The position numbers were made by a program, and so were the translations under genes. The notes below the pieces were generated by a model. It saw only the letters and a program-made list of their open reading frames with translations. It made no database searches and had not been told where the DNA came from. Shown here piece after piece: positions 58,801-64,000 of a stretch of 64,000 bases of DNA (position 1 is its first letter; each line of letters starts with the position of its first letter). The stretch comes from Micromussa lordhowensis (taxonomy: Eukaryota; Cnidaria; Anthozoa; Scleractinia; Lobophylliidae). The stretch is from the NCBI GenBank assembly GCA_964020085.1, contig OZ026607.1:16758122-16822121 (forward strand), given 5' to 3'.

Positions 58801-61800
58801 AAGCAATACAGTGCTTAACCATGGTGAAAACTAGGAAAATCAGCGAGAAATCGTTCAAAATGTTGCAGTAGCTTTCTTGTTTACAGTGAATTCTCCAGAA
58901 AGTTTTCAATCCTCGGCCCGATAGCCTCGTTTTGAAGCTACGCTCATAGAAATACCGCTGGATGGCTGGGTTTCGTGCTCAACTGCGATAAGAGCTATTC
59001 ACTTGCTTGACCTCTAGTTGGTGCAGGGTCTTATTGAAAGCACTGAAAATCCCAAAGAGCAAACATTGTACAATGCAAATTGGTGGCAACTGCTGTATGA
59101 TTTACCTGGCATTTTTGTTTTGTTCTGTAGAGTTTGAAGAGCAAGGTTCTATAGCAGATCAGCCTGAATCACCAGCAGCAATGGATACAGAGAATCTAAC
59201 AGATTCAAATTTTCAGGTATTGTAATTTTACGGGAATCGAACCTGTGACCTCCTGAACACTGGGCGGGCGCTCTATCCACTGAGTTACGAGAACTCATGG
59301 AGAGCAAGGTGTGGCAGGTGTCCTGCATACAGCTAGGATCAGCACTGCTGAAGTCATCGTGAGTGTGATTTAAGTGAATAAAGATGGTGACAATTTTAAG
59401 CTCGGTAGTGAAATGTTTATCAGTTCACTTTTCACATTTCATTACCAAGCTCAAAATTCACCATCTTTAGTCACTGATGTGAACACTTAATGAGGTTGGC
59501 AGAATTTAGAACATTTAGGAAAAAATCGTCAAAAACTCACTTTGATTTTAAAACATCATCCTGTAGACGAAGTTTGGTGCATAGCTTTATCGTCGAGCGC
59601 TCTTTTAGCTGCTATCGAAGAAGGTGAGCGAATGAAAAACGGCTCCTTTCAGTCTTTATTCAACAGTTCGAAAGCACAAGCAATCAAAGGTAAATGCTGT
59701 CTGCTGGAAACCATTTTCCGTTGCTGTGGTGACCAAAGAAACGATAAATAGCCAACAATTTTCATGGCGTCCAAGTTCCACACAAGCAGAATCGGTTAAA
59801 AATCTATTGATAATTAGGCTGTTCAAAATGTACACTTCAAAAGATATTTACAGGTTTTCAAGTACTGTTGTATCGCAGTTCAAGCGAAAATCATTTGAAC
59901 ATGTGTGACCTTTGCGCGATCACATGTTTGATCACATGTTGTAGTAAAATCAATCACCCGCGTGCGACTAAACAGCGCTACAAGATGCGAAATTTCTTTG
60001 CCTTGTAGTATAAACAAAAAATAGCACGGTTTCTTCAGGGTATTTGCTATAAATACCGGCTCGTGATATTTCAAAACTCTCCGAATATCACTCGCCATTG
60101 CCTGGTTTCAAACCGTGAGGGTCTAGGTACGAGTCTGTAAATTATGGGATTAGCAACTATTGATTCACATAGTCAGAAAGAGCTTACCGAGATTCACAAG
60201 ATTCCTAAGTTTGGTGTTAATCAGGCTAGTTTTGACCGAGATACAGCGATTTAAAAACGTCAAAATTTACAAAGAAATGTATGGCATCCGGACGCCTTGT
60301 CGGACAGCGTCCGGATTGCCATACATTTCTTTGTAAATTTTGACATTTTCAAATGGCTGTATCTCAGTGAAAACTAGCCTGATTAACACCAAACTTGGGA
60401 ATCTTGTGAATCTCGGTAAGCTCTTTCAGACTATGTGAATCAATAGTTGCTAATCCCATAATTTACAGACTCGTACCTAGACCCTCACGCTTTGAAACTA
60501 GGCAATGGATAAAAAATCAAGTGTTAAGTCGTGTATATAAAGTGCCCAGGCCCCACACAGTCAGTCAAAAATAGTGTTGCTTCTCACAAAGGCTTGCAGC
60601 AATAATGATGTTTTTGATGATTTTCCGAAGATTTCTGACCACTTTCTGGATATTTCCTAAGACTCTTCAAAAGTTTTCCAAAAGTAGCACAAATGTTTCA
60701 GATCATTTTGCAAAGATTACTGAAGATAACTGAAGATTGCCAAAGACTTCCAAAGAAGATCTTAAGATGTTTCGATCATACACCAACAAATTAAAGGACA
60801 TTTAAATGCTCGAACTTTGTATCAAATATCCGTCATTGATATCACCACAGTGCATGAAGATATCACCACAGTGCATGAAACTATCGTCATTTTTTTCATG
60901 ATGTTCAGTTATGGGTTTTCTCAGGGCTGGAAATCTTGTAAAACACTGCAGTTTATACTATAATAATACCTTTTGCCTTCTTAACATGTAATTTTATTTG
61001 TAGTTGTCAAATAAATAACCTGTATTATTATACATTCAACTCTCTAACTCTTTTCTGATTGGCGGAAAGCCTACAGTGAATTTTCGAAATCAGCACTCGT
61101 GACATCATAACTGCAGATTATACAATAATCATGTCAAGGTCACGGGTAATCATGTCATGTATGACCGCATTGCATGATTTCCAAGTATAATCATGTCAAC
61201 TTCGCGCGATTCGAGTTGTTTGACGTCAGTGAAGAAGCAGAAACATGACTTCCAAGTTTTTGCGTTCATTCAATGTATAATAAAACAATTATTAGATTCG
61301 GTTTTTGTGATATCCAGAATAATCAAGGTCTCGGTAAGGGTTATCAGCCTCGGCCTCCGGCTTCGGCTGACAACCCTTACCTCGACCTTGATTATTCTGG
61401 ATATCACAAAAACCTCATCCAATAATTGTTTATTATTGCTATCAATTGTTGTTGGTTAGGATGACGAGGGAGAGCTTTCAACACATTCATACAGACTGGT
61501 TAGCATTGTCAGCCATCTTGGTACTAGATCTACTTCAGGTTGGTCCTGTGGCTTATTTTAATTAAGTATAGAGTTCCCAGATTTAAATAAGTATGGTAAT
61601 TTATTATGGCAGAAATAAAGGCAAACACTCTGGACAAGTACAGAGCTCGAAAAAAGTGCAGTCCGTTCGTCCTGAACAAGTAGATTTTCCTGCCCGGCAG
61701 TAACGTTTCAGTCTTACTTGCCCTATGGGCAAGGGTTCAGGCAAGTCGTCTGCCAACTAACTAAAAAAAAGTAAACTAAGGCTTGCCCAGGGCAAGCAAA

Positions 61801-63726
61801 ATTTGAGAGCTGCTTGTCTTAAGGGCGAGCTAGAATTCATGTTTGTTTTCTAGCCCGGAAGTACCTCATTGTAATTTCTACTTTGTGGAATCTGGTGTAA
61901 CAATTTTTAATAAATTAGGTTCTAGTACTCAAATTGCAAAATTTTTGGGGCATGGCATGGCATGGCCCATTGGTTCTGCAAGCTACCCTGCCTTGAAAAA
62001 TCCTGGGTCTGCCCCTGCATTGTACATAGGTAGAGAGATTGCAAAAATGTGTGAAAATCATAGTGTTTCAACAATCATGAGCAGGCATACCCCATTGATT
62101 CTGCAACCCCAAGGAACCAGCTTAACCCCCTTGAAAAATCCTGGATCTGCCTCTTCATTGTACACTGGTGGAGAGGAGCACAATGTGTGAAAATCATAGT
62201 GGTTTAACAGTCCTGAGCAGGCATACCCCATTGATTCTGCAACTTCAAGGTACCAGCTTAACCCCCTTGAAAAATCCTGATCTACCCCTGCACTGTGCAT
62301 GGATGGAGGGAAGCAAATTTTGTGTGAAAATCATGAGGCTTGAAGATGTCTTATTAATTAAATTTCTATCACTTTTTAATTGGTAATGAAATGTTAAGTG
62401 ACGCTAGCTTGAACAAAGGGTTTGGTCAAAAGGAATAAGTTTTTTGTACATTCTATACTTTGTGTAAATAGTAAAGAGAAATTAAAAAAGATATTTATTT
62501 CAATATTGAGAAACTAGGTGTGTGTCTTTTGAATGTTAGCGTATTTATTCTGGAAGTGTATAATCATGTAAATGTAGGACATTGGTTTTGGAATGTTTGC
62601 CTTTTGAAATCAATATAATTCCTCAACAAATGGTGTATGCTCCCCTTAAAAGTGACATTTCATTAATTATTGTCTTTTCATGTCATTGTGAGATGTAAAG
62701 AAATTTGAGAAATGCTAATATTGTGTTTCCTGACTGACGTCTATTTTTTAAACCAGGACACTATATTTCTGATGTTTTTGATTGCAAAACTAAACAGTGG
62801 ACAAGTTATGATGACTCTACAGCAACAAAGGTAACTCCAGTTCTAGACCTGTTACTCTAGCAGAACAATATGCCTAACAAATAATTTTACAAGACTCTTT
62901 CAAATATATATTGTGGAGGTGAGGTGGCCTCATGGTTAGTGCGCTTGTTTCCTGATCTAGCCTTGTCAGGGATGTTATGTTGTGTTTTTGGGAAGGACAC
63001 TTTATTCTCACAGTGCCTCTCCCCACCCAGGTGTATGAATGAGTACCGGTGTATTTAGTGCTGGGGGTAACCCTGCAATGTACAAGCATCCCCTCCAGGG
63101 GAGAGTAGAAATACTCCTTGTCACTTTATTCGAGAGAACCCAACTGGAGATAAGCACCTGCCTGATGGGCCACTTAGCTTGTTTACAGATTTAACCACTT
63201 CCTTTCAAATGCATACTTCTGTGCAAGTTAGCCTGGTGTCTTCCAAGAATGCAATACAAAGACCATTGCTGTGGTTGGAATTCAAACTTGTCAATCCAGA
63301 GTCTTTGTAACCATTAAAGAAGAAAGTGCCTAGGCTTTGATGTAAGAAACATTCTACGATCATCAATGACTTTTAGTGGTATTACTAACAACTAAATATC
63401 CATTGCAAGTGAATGTATGAAATGTCATATATTTGAACTGCTGAGAAAGACATGTAGACATGATTGATCATCGCAGATTTGTACACAACGGTATCACAGA
63501 GGTTATGGGTTTGAATCCCATTCAGGCCAGATTTTTTTTTCAGGCTTAAATTTCACAGCTGCTTAAGTTGCGTGTGTAAATGCAACGATCAGTCATGTCT
63601 TCATAAAATTAATATACATTTATTGCTCATTATTTGTTTATTTGTGCTTAATTGCAGATTTCAGAACATGGTGTCCGGTACAAACGACAACATACCGGAT
63701 ACATTTTCTTTTATTTGTACAAGTAA
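28712..63726 (+). CDS. USP37: USP37-like ubiquitin carboxyl-terminal hydrolase, 23 exons, about 1003 residues
   Basis: Exons: 28712-28879, 33817-33997, 35601-35650, 35840-35952, 36506-36618, 37475-37559, 39301-39435, 42593-42721, 43547-43673, 44525-44629, 45354-45424, 45775-45837, 50001-50070, 52118-52197, 52627-52727, 53296-53359, 53965-54105, 54796-55645, 56523-56580, 59131-59216, 61460-61538, 62757-62830, 63658-63726. All introns are GT-AG and the 3012 nt close in one frame. Residues 1-115 form the PH-like N-terminal domain of USP37/26/29 ([20 protein letters not shown]). The USP domain is split: Cys box [13 protein letters not shown] (Cys about residue 290), DAHEF, zinc-site pairs CKQCGE and [16 protein letters not shown], then a long insert with three UIMs, then the His box (HYISDV, His about 958) and GYIFFYLYK. 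Human USP37 (979 residues) removes ubiquitin from cyclin A and other cell-cycle and replication proteins. The ATG has a good Kozak context. The last exon end is ambiguous (see findings). Confidence 0.93.
29380..30313. mobile_element. ISL2EU-like element, copy 1 (THAP frame broken)
   Basis: Terminal repeats GCTCTTATCGCAGTTCAGCA and GCTCTTATCACAGTTGAGCA flank 934 bases, with TA on both sides. A THAP frame starts at 29546 on the + strand ([15 protein letters not shown]) but has an in-frame TGA at 29690. The remains of a SAP-type gene read in from the right end on the minus strand. Internally deleted relative to a full element. Confidence 0.75.
29546..29950 (+). pseudogene. THAP-domain gene fragment of copy 1
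   Basis: C-x4-C (CITYGC), W in SWHLLPL, C-x2-H (CSKH) are the zinc ligands of a THAP DNA-binding domain. TGA at 29690-29692 replaces an Arg codon present in the other copy. Confidence 0.8.
31565..32010 (+). repeat. tRNA-headed SINE, about 445 bp, with conserved body
   Basis: Head 31565-31645 has an A-box (TAGCTCAGTTGG) and a B-box (GGTTCGAGCCT). The body contains 'aagtcttctcggataaggac', 'gtcgaaaagagtagggc' and 'gtgtcgtggtc', and it ends near 'gtatataaatacatgcttac'. I recognise this body as a SINE type spread over several invertebrate phyla. The anticodon stem is not tRNA-like, so it is not a functional tRNA. Confidence 0.82.
32216..33065. mobile_element. Non-autonomous element with 125-bp inverted repeats
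   Basis: Left arm starts ACCTTTTCTTTTTATTTGC and contains 'aaaaccagtagtgtaaacag'; the right arm is its inverted partner at about 32940-33065. No clear TSD was found. A GINGER-type MITE is nested at 32492-32653. Confidence 0.68.
32492..32653. mobile_element. GINGER-family MITE, 162 bp, TACA TSD
   Basis: Ends TGTTGTAGGTCAAAATG and complement, with TACA at 32488-32491 and 32654-32657. The TGTTGYAG terminus and following TTCAGGTYAAA block match the integrase-coding element at 46873-49214, so this is likely mobilised by it. Confidence 0.8.
33090..33810. other. USP37 intron 1, right part
   Basis: C-run at 33351-33363 and unremarkable DNA otherwise; no gene seen. Confidence 0.4.
34094..34580. mobile_element. 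Dispersed element with terminal palindrome, copy B (inverted)
   Basis: Reverse complement of 10665-11116, about 85 percent alike by eye, including the hairpin (34094-34232) and the TCTAGACCGG palindrome. A 123-codon minus frame here covers [20 protein letters not shown], broken in copy A, with no family assignment. Confidence 0.72.
34603..35071. mobile_element. pogo/Tigger-like MITE, about 469 bp, TA TSD
   Basis: Starts CAGAAGAACTCCACCTTA and ends in the inverted partner '...taatttttcactg', with TA on each side. Internal 'ggccaccctgtt' phrases repeat, as in related animal elements. Confidence 0.68.
35075..35165. repeat. CAGGGCTCGAAAAAAGTGC repeat fragment
   Basis: Same leader as at 36786-37010 and 61645-61850 and, inverted, at 51650-51755. 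Confidence 0.55.
35210..35320. repeat. Hairpin repeat
   Basis: 'tttttttgcatgtttatgga' pairs with 'tccataaacacgcaaaaaaa' around 35255-35270. Confidence 0.6.
35391..35572. repeat. Two tandem 88-bp units
   Basis: 'aatcttatattcaaacat' followed by 'gttaatctgagaatcgctta' occurs at 35392 and 35483 with near identity, just before USP37 exon 3. Confidence 0.75.
36786..37010. repeat. CAGGGCTCGAAAAAAGTGC repeat, longer copy
   Basis: Shares leader and 'acttgcccagggcaagcaaa' with 61645-61850. Lies in USP37 intron 5. Confidence 0.65.
37600..37800. repeat. TGTCTGTC microsatellite
   Basis: Imperfect (TGTC)n with a recurring 'gtgtgcctgtcaaactgtcc' phrase at about 37646 and 37760. Confidence 0.8.
37830..39225. 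mobile_element. Element bounded by inverted CGTGGGT arrays
   Basis: CGTGGGTGGGTGGGTCGTGG at the left and its complement at the right (about 39180-39222) bound 1.4 kb. A 180-bp palindrome sits inside (38829-39008: AACTGCAGTT, TTCATTTATGAACTTGA). No coding region or target duplication was recognised; class unknown. Confidence 0.6.
39502..42346. mobile_element. Giant foldback element, 2845 bp, 6-bp TSD
   Basis: Two near-identical arms of about 1.35 kb (39502-40860 and about 41030-42346) flank about 170 bases. Mirror positions add to 81848 over most of the arm. Ends read TATGGAGTTCAATCCCCGCC. AGACTA is duplicated at 39496-39501 and 42347-42352. Each arm holds short tandem arrays (24-26 bp units with 'aatgttgac' or 'caacatc.aactt', and 'ggtataaaac.cggact' units). 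Matching 71-codon frames in the two arms (39785-40000 minus, 41848-42063 plus) are mirror products, not evidence of a gene. Confidence 0.82.
42593..42721 (+). CDS. USP37: USP37 exon 8: catalytic Cys box
   Basis: This exon codes [18 protein letters not shown] and is joined to exon 7 by a split Gly codon (GG|G). The nucleophilic cysteine codon is 42615-42617, in the N-T-C-Y-M-N core that defines USP peptidases (C19). The following residues ([20 protein letters not shown]) align with the finger entrance of USP37. Confidence 0.93.
43115..43205. repeat. Palindromic MITE, second copy
   Basis: Arms 'acaattagattattcgctct' and complement; same family as 10495-10575. Confidence 0.62.
43804..43950. repeat. 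Palindromic MITE, GTACTGGGAGAATATTGG family
   Basis: Arms from 'ttactaaccaagcgcaaggg' to 'acttggttaataagag' with a centre near 43875. Related in layout to the hairpins at 10971 and 34094. Confidence 0.65.
45490..45720. repeat. Pyrimidine-rich low-complexity tract
   Basis: C/T-rich with CCATC and CCTT phrases. The apparent 158-codon frame across it is an artefact of low complexity. Confidence 0.65.
46000..46270 (+). pseudogene. LINE ORF2 C-terminal fragment, plus strand
   Basis: Reads [20 protein letters not shown] and [15 protein letters not shown], the conserved C-terminus after RT in CR1/L2-like LINEs. 5'-truncated. Confidence 0.78.
46995..47064 (-). repeat. tRNA-like Pol III promoter sequence inside the GINGER 5' region
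   Basis: On the minus strand GGTGTCGTGGTGGTACAGTG begins a segment with an A-box (TGGTACAGTGG) and a B-box (GGTTCAAATCC) at tRNA spacing. No full cloverleaf is apparent. It points toward the left terminus. Confidence 0.5.
47250..48764 (+). CDS. GINGER/GIN-type DDE integrase, 504 residues, apparently intact
   Basis: Intronless frame from ATG 47250 (gaaATGG, good context) to TAA; upstream codons in frame lack another ATG. Order: N-terminal region of about 95 residues; zinc-binding segment H-x3-H...H with CSIH (residues about 100-145); DDE core with QIDLIDM (first Asp), LHSDNGKEF (second Asp) and [14 protein letters not shown] (Glu), D to E spacing about 35; a Glu/Asp/Gln-rich linker; a basic segment ([10 protein letters not shown]); and a C-terminal SH3-like domain ([13 protein letters not shown]). 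The family includes vertebrate KRBA2 and GIN1, domesticated from such elements. It acts on the terminal repeats of its own element. The last zinc ligand Cys is His here, which may or may not hurt folding. Confidence 0.87.
   Translation: MAAQTPCVNKDTFYQKLDELKASRKTSKSKVNLFIDDELYDKATQYLQNKETEVHVLTQDEINTIKRKKWNFKNEDGKIVSKEQKYVVPKRELHEILCHSHSAIAHRGRDKLENYIKNNYAEIPQIVVKLFVSLCSIHEQQKSVADHLKKPVVHPIIANKFLSHVQIDLIDMRRLPCSCSERHKWILHITDHHTKFSWLFPLISKQTEQVISCLNQLFWQWGFPKKLHSDNGKEFKNQKMSSFCQSNNIKQVHGAPRTPTTQGLVERNNKTIKENIRNILTEKKESYNNWCTVLGEAAYKKNITVHRAVAQTPYELVLGIKPWREEMRASVQETDTDKGEQEEETNNEQQRLDSEDETVEMNVQQTPTLTDENSTDDIQTNEQQQAKETKSSRSKKRQKIKERQEQYNKKMKQSRPKVAKFHVNDYVKIKIDKVDKTPLHPNTLLGKIISIEPANGYAQVVTEFGVIDTQISPSRLHKSQNTGIALDYSKHITFSRACKMAINQ
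49070..49195. repeat. Subterminal GGTTAAAAAAATT palindrome array of the GINGER element
   Basis: Five or six 'aggttaaaaaaatt..aacct' units in alternating orientation precede the right end. A shorter version lies at 46905-46930 in the left end. They are candidate integrase binding sites. Confidence 0.65.
50342..51829. mobile_element. pogo/Tigger-like MITE interrupted by another repeat
   Basis: Left piece CAGTGGAACCCCGCCTCACT (50342-50440) and right piece (51758-51829, inverted CAGTTGAACCCATTAATCCA) are the two ends of one MITE. Between them (about 50443-51755) lies a repeat ending in the 'agggctcga' family with 'ggcgaccaaa' phrases at both sides. Confidence 0.6.
52954..53096. repeat. Small element with GGTGGTATTTCA inverted ends
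   Basis: TTTGGTGGTATTTCA at the left and TGAAATACCACCAA at the right bound about 140 bases. No TSD seen. Confidence 0.5.
54110..54795. other. USP37 intron 17, nothing recognised
   Basis: No coding or repeat structure that I can support. Confidence 0.4.
54796..56580 (+). CDS. USP37: USP37 exons 18-19: insert with three ubiquitin-interacting motifs and a KEN box
   Basis: Exon 18 (54796-55645) is the largest exon; exon 19 is 56523-56580. Three UIMs are readable: [19 protein letters not shown] (about 55007-55063), [16 protein letters not shown] (end of exon 18) and [15 protein letters not shown] (exon 19). Each shows the acidic run, A-x-x-x-S core of the family. A KEN tripeptide is at 55520-55528; human USP37 is degraded through APC/C-CDH1 and KEN boxes, so the same control is plausible but inferred. 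The rest is low-complexity, Ser/Lys/Asp rich and probably disordered. Confidence 0.9.
55738..55879. mobile_element. piggyBac-like MITE, 142 bp, TTAA TSD
   Basis: Ends CCCTTTCACCACCA and complement, flanked by TTAA on each side (55734-55737, 55880-55883). The interior is 3-4 tandem copies of 'gattttactctgtctaacgc'. TTAA target and CCCTTT ends fit piggyBac. Confidence 0.75.
56179..56467 (-). repeat. tRNA-derived SINE, minus strand
   Basis: Reverse complement shows the head (gtggcctcatggttagtgcg, B-box GGTTTGAGCC) and full body of the family. Confidence 0.85.
57271..57683. mobile_element. MITE with AAGCAATAGAGCACTTTT ends, split by a SINE
   Basis: Left end 57271-57313 and right end 57583-57683 form an inverted pair ('tgtgtttacatagc' / 'gctatgtaaacaca'). 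Confidence 0.65.
57314..57569 (+). repeat. tRNA-derived SINE, best copy, 13-bp TSD
   Basis: Head GGCCTCATGGTTAGTGCGCT with A-box, B-box GGTTCAAGCCC, body 'gtgcctctctccacccagg', tail 'cacttggctcgtatgcagac'. ACATAGCGTCATC is duplicated at 57301-57313 and 57570-57582. Least decayed copy in the window. Confidence 0.9.
58105..58596 (+). CDS. SAP-like domain gene of the element, two exons, 130 residues
   Basis: Exons 58105-58301 and 58401-58596 join through an AG|A Arg codon. The joined frame reads [14 protein letters not shown]...[17 protein letters not shown], a SAP-type helix-extended loop-helix with a basic insert. Similar SAP starts precede SWIM and YqaJ nuclease domains in cnidarian transposon proteins; here it stops after the linker. 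Probably a truncated element gene. Confidence 0.62.
58568..58822 (-). CDS. THAP-domain gene start of the element
   Basis: Minus-strand frame from ATG at 58822: [36 protein letters not shown]. Zinc ligands C-x4-C and C-x2-H are intact, as is the AVPTY-like region's equivalent IRLKP. No premature stop, unlike copy 1, but it lacks a catalytic domain. Confidence 0.75.
   Translation of the reverse strand: MVKHCIAYGCTSRSSKEECKDLSWHLLPLNNKKLLSAWLVKLRQENTPRTKNSYVCSKHFDKDCLIKPLGGERIRLKPLEHSVC
59225..59320 (-). repeat. tRNA-derived SINE head, minus strand
   Basis: Reverse complement reads 'gagttctcgtaactcagtgg' (A-box) and GGTTCGATTCCCGTAAAA (B-box). It follows USP37 exon 20 directly. The anticodon arm is not canonical. 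Confidence 0.65.
59365..59490. repeat. Hairpin repeat
   Basis: 'aagatggtgacaattttaag' pairs with 'aattcaccatctt' across a centre near 59428. Confidence 0.6.
60095..60508. mobile_element. Palindromic element, 414 bp
   Basis: Arms from CCATTGCCTGGTTTCAAA to its complement meet near 60302 around GCGTCCGGA. Arms are about 95 percent matched by eye. No TSD was found. Confidence 0.72.
61276..61436. repeat. Palindromic MITE next to USP37 exon 21
   Basis: 'tttttgtgatatccagaata' and its complement flank a centre near 61355 (GGCCTCCGGCTTCGGC). Its right end lies 24 bases before the exon 21 splice site. Confidence 0.72.
61460..63726 (+). CDS. USP37: USP37 exons 21-23: His box and C-terminal end
   Basis: Exons 61460-61538, 62757-62830 and 63658-63726 encode [36 protein letters not shown] and GYIFFYLYK. 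These are the third catalytic block of USP enzymes; the general-base His codon is 62759-62761. The frame ends at TAA 63724-63726. A gtaagt overlaps that stop, so a further exon outside the window cannot be excluded. Confidence 0.88.
61645..61850. repeat. GCTCGAAAAAAGTGC repeat copy
   Basis: Matches 36786-37010, including 'gcttgcccagggcaagcaaa'. Confidence 0.65.
61945..62340. repeat. Three tandem units of about 125 bp
   Basis: 'ccccattgattctgcaa', 'cttaacccccttgaaaaatc' and 'gtgtgaaaatcat' recur with a period near 125. The frame at 61843-62190 is a translation of this repeat. Confidence 0.75.
62906..63201 (+). repeat. tRNA-derived SINE with 9-bp TSD
   Basis: Head 'ggtggcctcatggttagtgc', body 'gtgcctctccccacccagg', tail 'gatgggccacttagc'. 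CTTTCAAAT flanks at 62897-62905 and 63202-63210. The B-box region is partly deleted. Confidence 0.83.
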
Positions 63727-63961
63727 GTGTCATGGATTGAGTTACGTAAGTTGAACTCTTGCCGGAGGGAATGATTGAAATAATAGAGCCCACGATGGAA
63801 ACATTTTATTTAATTTATAACCTGTGATTAGGCATTCTCTTTCTTTCTCATTAGGATCTTTTTACAGTATAGAAAGCAAACATATTGTCTGAAAAATGTT
63901 GAAGCAAAATGAAGGCTTACAATTAGTCAAACTTCATCTTGTTTTTTTAATTTTTTCCTTT

Positions 63962-64000
63962 ATAACATAGATAGGACCCTGTGCGCGCTCTGATTGGTCA
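63962..64000. repeat. Repeat shared with 2798-2836 (inverted)
   Basis: 'aacatagataggaccctgtg' followed by 'cgcgctctgattggtca'; the element continues beyond the window. Confidence 0.6.

Larger units (their letters stand above)
57982..58995. mobile_element. ISL2EU-like element, copy 2, with two convergent gene starts
   Basis: Ends GCTCTTATCGCAGTTGAGCA at both sides, flanked by TA. From the left a spliced SAP-type gene reads inward; from the right a THAP gene reads inward on the minus strand. The middle of a full element (transposase core, nuclease) is missing, so it is non-autonomous. Opposite orientation to copy 1. Confidence 0.77.

Overview
The window is nuclear DNA from an animal with AT-rich, intron-rich chromatin. 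GT-AG introns, five animal genes on the + strand, a cnidarian-style BTB-BACK-TLDc gene and a dense population of palindromic MITEs and tRNA-derived SINEs point to a hexacorallian cnidarian, most likely a stony coral. The species is not determinable from sequence alone.

Layout. 1-4400 is repeat-rich and holds two foldback elements with 9-bp target duplications (2913-3179, 3358-3462) and a large palindrome (3557-3771). 4451-5901 is RPL41, a 25-codon ribosomal protein gene in three tiny exons. 8124-12092 is a three-exon SLC35G-type membrane transporter. 13050-13549 is a dead LINE fragment. 13939-20968 is an eight-exon BTB-BACK-TLDc gene. 21235-24800 is a decayed Tx1/L1-like LINE on the minus strand with a repeat-built 5' end. 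25886-27138 is a two-exon mitochondrial inner-membrane protein, probably cytochrome c oxidase subunit 8. 28712-63726 is a 23-exon USP37-type deubiquitinase of about 1003 residues: N-terminal PH-like domain, split USP catalytic domain with Cys and His boxes, and three ubiquitin-interacting motifs in the insert. All spliced phases were followed by hand and close exactly.

The USP37 introns act as a trap for mobile DNA. The most notable is a 2342-bp GINGER-like DNA transposon (46873-49214) with an apparently intact 504-residue integrase, TG...CA termini and a TATA target duplication. It sits inside an older LINE; removing it with one TATA re-opens the LINE reading frame. A 162-bp relative with the same ends (32492-32653) is nested in another element. 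Two ISL2EU-like elements (29380-30313, 57982-58995) carry a THAP gene facing a spliced SAP-domain gene. A 2.85-kb foldback element (39502-42346) has arms of about 1.35 kb and a 6-bp duplication. SINEs, pogo-like and piggyBac-like MITEs and several palindromes fill the rest.

The host genes do not form a pathway; they are a ribosomal protein, a transporter, a TLDc protein, a respiratory subunit and a deubiquitinase. No operon, CRISPR array, rRNA or functional tRNA gene was seen.
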